NCBI GenBank assembly: GCA_002440905.1
Contig: DJWA01000006.1
Location: forward strand, 642-14,931
DNA length: 14,290 bases
From: Candidatus Roizmanbacteria bacterium UBA6242
Lineage (GTDB): Bacteria > Patescibacteriota > Microgenomatia > UBA1406 > GWC2-37-13
Direction of reading: 5' to 3'
The position numbers and the translations under genes are program-made. The notes under the pieces were generated by a model. The model did not search any database. It was not told where the DNA came from and saw only the letters and a program-made list of their open reading frames with translations. Below, in pieces: positions 13,752-14,290 of this stretch (position 1 is the first letter of the stretch; every line of letters begins with the position of its first letter).

Positions 13752-13779
13752 CCAATTACCGGTGTCTTAAACTACAATA

Positions 13780-13791
13780 AATTACGTAATT
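13780..13791. repeat. Perfect 12-bp palindrome upstream of the region-4 gene
   Basis: AATTACGTAATT is a perfect palindrome, about 29 bp upstream of the -10 box at 13746-13751 (minus strand). It could be an operator for the small regulator gene, or chance in AT-rich DNA. Confidence 0.3.
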
Positions 13792-13824
13792 GTATAGGAC
13801 TCGCTTGAAAAAGATATGAGGTTT

Positions 13825-14290
13825 TCATGCTCCTATAATTTCCTTTTCCGCTATTTTTCTGTAGATCCGGAATTTGAAGTTACGCCAACCAATATCTTCA
13901 TGGGTAAATCCCTCAACGTTTCCCCTTACCGACAGAGCCTTTTTTATATTCTCCAGAGTGACCATGTCAATAATTACCATACCGTTATCACCCAACACCC
14001 GGCGATATTCTTCAAATAATTTTGTTACCAGTTTCCTGGCACCCCATTTTTCTATGGCTTCGTAGTGCATCGCTCCCAACGTATCTAAAACCACATCACA
14101 AAATCCGTCGGCAAAAGGGAGGTAGGACGCGTCCATCCTGTAATGCCTCATCGATTTGTCGTACGGCTTGACCCTAGATAAATCCCCGGGTATGAATTTG
14201 TAACCCTCTCCAAGTTCGTTTTGCATTATGGTCTCGGCGGCTCCTGAATTTGAAGCCGGTGCCAGGACAACGACTTTCCGGCCTCCTTTG
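13825..14290 (-). CDS. Class I SAM-dependent methyltransferase, 5' end outside the window
   Basis: The frame is open to the right edge, so the ATG at 14226 is internal: the 21 residues before it (GGRKVVVLAPASNSGAAE...) form the first strand and SAM-binding loop. 154 residues are visible. The loop is unusual, ASNSG instead of the common GxGxG, and lacks the usual acid before it. GDLS follows the second strand; RMDASYLPFADGFCDVVLD matches the motif of the Methyltransf_11 type, with the adenine-contacting Asp and LPF; a helix EEYRRVLGDNGMVIIDM is the typical fourth strand region. The C-terminus (WRNFKFRIYRK) completes a short Rossmann domain. The substrate is unknown. The gene is upstream of the region-4 gene on the same strand, 91 bp away. 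Confidence 0.85.
   Translation of the reverse strand, partial: KGGRKVVVLAPASNSGAAETIMQNELGEGYKFIPGDLSRVKPYDKSMRHYRMDASYLPFADGFCDVVLDTLGAMHYEAIEKWGARKLVTKLFEEYRRVLGDNGMVIIDMVTLENIKKALSVRGNVEGFTHEDIGWRNFKFRIYRKIAEKEIIGA

Noticed and set aside
14224..14226. ATG as the start of the methyltransferase
   Set aside because: The upstream 21 in-frame residues form the SAM-binding strand and loop; the true start lies beyond 14290.
14282..14289. AAAGGAGG on the minus strand as a Shine-Dalgarno
   Set aside because: It encodes Lys-Gly-Gly just before the first strand of the methyltransferase, and no start codon lies at a suitable distance.
1..14290. Recoding of TGA as glycine, as in some candidate-phylum bacteria
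   Set aside because: TGA is a clear terminator at 1588-1590, 5270-5272, 9451-9453 and 13825-13827, and no gene has in-frame TGA.
1..14290. Mobile element, defence island or CRISPR array
   Set aside because: No transposase, integrase, cas-like gene, repeat-spacer pattern or tRNA-associated junction is visible on either strand.

Overview
The window is a gene-dense stretch of bacterial chromosome, roughly 40-45% GC by eye. It has no rRNA, tRNA, CRISPR array, transposase or phage gene that I can see. The mix suggests a small-genome bacterium of the Patescibacteria/CPR type: short proteins, many secreted or membrane-anchored products, short intergenic regions, few Shine-Dalgarno sequences, a free-standing sigma-70 region-4 protein, and histidine kinases with an HQLRSPL-type H-box. 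This assignment is an inference; no marker gene proves it. TGA ends several genes (the first kinase, glnA, the third kinase, the methyltransferase), so the code is the standard one with TGA as stop.

Layout. (1) 1-2613, plus strand: the 3' part of a multi-PAS histidine kinase, a single-domain response regulator and a membrane-anchored cyclophilin, with gaps of 9 and 3 nt, almost certainly one operon. (2) 2728-4721: a second two-component pair arranged divergently, a membrane kinase on the minus strand and an OmpR-type regulator on the plus strand. Between them lie a TATAAT box and an 11-bp-period direct repeat that looks like an OmpR-family binding site. (3) 4790-5218: a small exported OB-fold-like protein, followed by a hairpin shared with the convergent glutamine synthetase gene (5270-6712, minus). 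(4) 6875-8158: an FTR1-type iron permease and a secreted type-1 copper cupredoxin, tail to tail with 3 nt between them. (5) 8336-11128, minus: an OmpR-type regulator, its kinase (1 nt gap) and, 53 bp on, an exported alpha/beta hydrolase. (6) 11228-12316: a YibE/F membrane protein, divergent from the third regulator. (7) 12375-13733: a 375-residue protein I do not recognise, convergent with the region-4 protein. (8) 13825-14290: the 3' part of a SAM methyltransferase.

How the parts relate. Three complete kinase/regulator sets in about 11 kb is a heavy investment in signalling. The neighbours are largely envelope, metal and nitrogen functions: cyclophilin, OB-fold protein, FTR1, cupredoxin, esterase-like hydrolase, YibE/F and glutamine synthetase. 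The region therefore reads as an envelope and nutrient sensing neighbourhood rather than one dedicated system. A second theme is promoter structure. Several genes have a TATAAT box only 7-12 nt before the start codon, so their mRNAs are probably leaderless or nearly so. At 12375 this also settles the start codon. Most promoter-bearing gaps also contain a clean inverted or direct repeat, a different one in each gap.

No stretch above 300 bases is without a gene. The longest gene-free gaps are 8159-8335 (an AT-rich dyad and otherwise nothing recognised), 6713-6874 (divergent promoters) and 2614-2727 (a T-run near 2622-2631, but no stem I could pair to it).
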